The notes under the pieces are model-generated. The model worked only from the letters and a program-made list of their open reading frames with translations. It did no database searches and had not been told where the DNA came from. The position numbers and the translations under genes are program-made. From a virus, in the IMG/VR virus record IMGVR_UViG_3300010354_000132, positions 1 to 50,224 of that record: DNA of 50,224 nucleotides, one strand, 5' to 3'. Of this stretch, positions 49,990 to 50,224 are shown in pieces. Numbering within the stretch: position 1 is the first letter of the stretch; each line of letters begins with the position of its first letter.

Positions 49990-50224
49990 TTAAAACGGAA
50001 TATCATCTTTATCTTCTTCTCTCAAAGTGGCCAAGCACACATTATAGTCAATGATAAATGCTTCCCAACTCTTACGCATGGCAGGCCAACGTTCCAACAT
50101 CTGTTTCAGCCTCCACCAACTTACCTGTTCAAATGTTTTATATTCTACAATGGGATCATCAATGGTCACAGGGCCATCATCGTAATAGTCACGCATGGGC
50201 CATTCTTCCTCAAAGTCTAATTCA
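49990..50224 (-). CDS. conserved phage protein, 5' end outside the window
   Basis: The frame is open from the right edge (ELDFEEEWP before the first internal ATG at 50196), so the true start probably lies beyond 50224. The visible part is acidic then aromatic: MRDYYDDGPVTIDDPIVEYK, FEQVSWWRLKQMLERWPAMR, KSWEAFIIDYNVC and a DKDDIPF end. It sits nine bases before clpP in the same direction. It looks like a small helical regulator or adaptor, but no family is recognised. Confidence 0.55.
   Translation of the reverse strand, partial: ELDFEEEWPMRDYYDDGPVTIDDPIVEYKTFEQVSWWRLKQMLERWPAMRKSWEAFIIDYNVCLATLREEDKDDIPF

Noticed and set aside
1-50224. CRISPR array, insertion sequence, integrase or attachment site
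   Set aside because: No regularly spaced identical repeats, transposase motifs or integrase were found; protein-level repeats lie inside structural genes.

Overview
The window is a stretch of a tailed-phage genome from the T4-like myovirus superfamily, closest in gene content and gene style to the marine members (phages of cyanobacteria, SAR11 and similar hosts). The basis is: T4-type replication/recombination and transcription genes (gp46, gp47, gp55, an RNase H-type nuclease, thymidylate synthase), T4-type baseplate genes in a T4-like order (tail-tube-cap-like protein, gp53, hub, gp5, gp25, gp6, then very large wedge/fibre proteins), and genes typical of marine relatives (QueE, ClpP, a MoxR/VWA pair). 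The DNA is visibly AT-rich. No photosynthesis gene is present, so the host cannot be fixed from this window; an AT-rich marine bacterium is a reasonable guess.

Layout. (1) 1-5400, minus strand: a GIY-YIG-like nuclease, a zinc-ribbon methyltransferase, two small proteins, gp46, gp47 and the gp55 late sigma factor. gp47 and gp55 each have a sigma70-type promoter. (2) 5514-40036, plus strand: an almost gap-free 34.5 kb block of virion genes. It runs from baseplate centre (cap, gp53, hub, gp5 lysozyme) through the wedge (gp25, gp6) to a 4180-residue giant protein, further structural proteins, a subtilisin-like protease and three tandem fibre genes sharing an N-terminal module. (3) 40033-42093, minus strand: thyA and three small conserved genes behind a perfect T4-type late box (TATAAATA). 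(4) 42106-44538, minus strand: a VWA/metallopeptidase-fold protein and a MoxR-type AAA+ ATPase, separated by a terminator and a second promoter. (5) 44612-48316, minus strand: small unknown genes, RNase H, and QueE behind a consensus promoter. (6) 48386-49234, plus strand: a lone radical SAM enzyme with a C-terminal SPASM/twitch-like cysteine set. (7) 49221-50224, minus strand: a small overlooked gene, ClpP and a partial gene.

How it fits together: host-type promoters with exactly 17-base spacers sit in front of the replication, regulatory and metabolic genes on the minus strand. gp55 would then direct transcription from short TATAAATA-like boxes in front of structural genes and the thyA unit. 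gp46/gp47 and RNase H serve recombination and replication, ThyA supplies dTMP, QueE points to deazaguanine chemistry, and the plus-strand block builds the baseplate and fibres.

Most notable: a giant baseplate-region protein carrying seven FG-GAP-like repeats and three Calx-beta-like repeats; a DUF4214-like module inside gp6; a gp5 homologue with its lysozyme (GH19 type) moved to the C-terminus; a QueE with a split cysteine motif next to an uncharacterised radical SAM enzyme; a promoter-controlled MoxR/VWA pair; and promoters whose -35 hexamer contains the upstream gene's stop codon.
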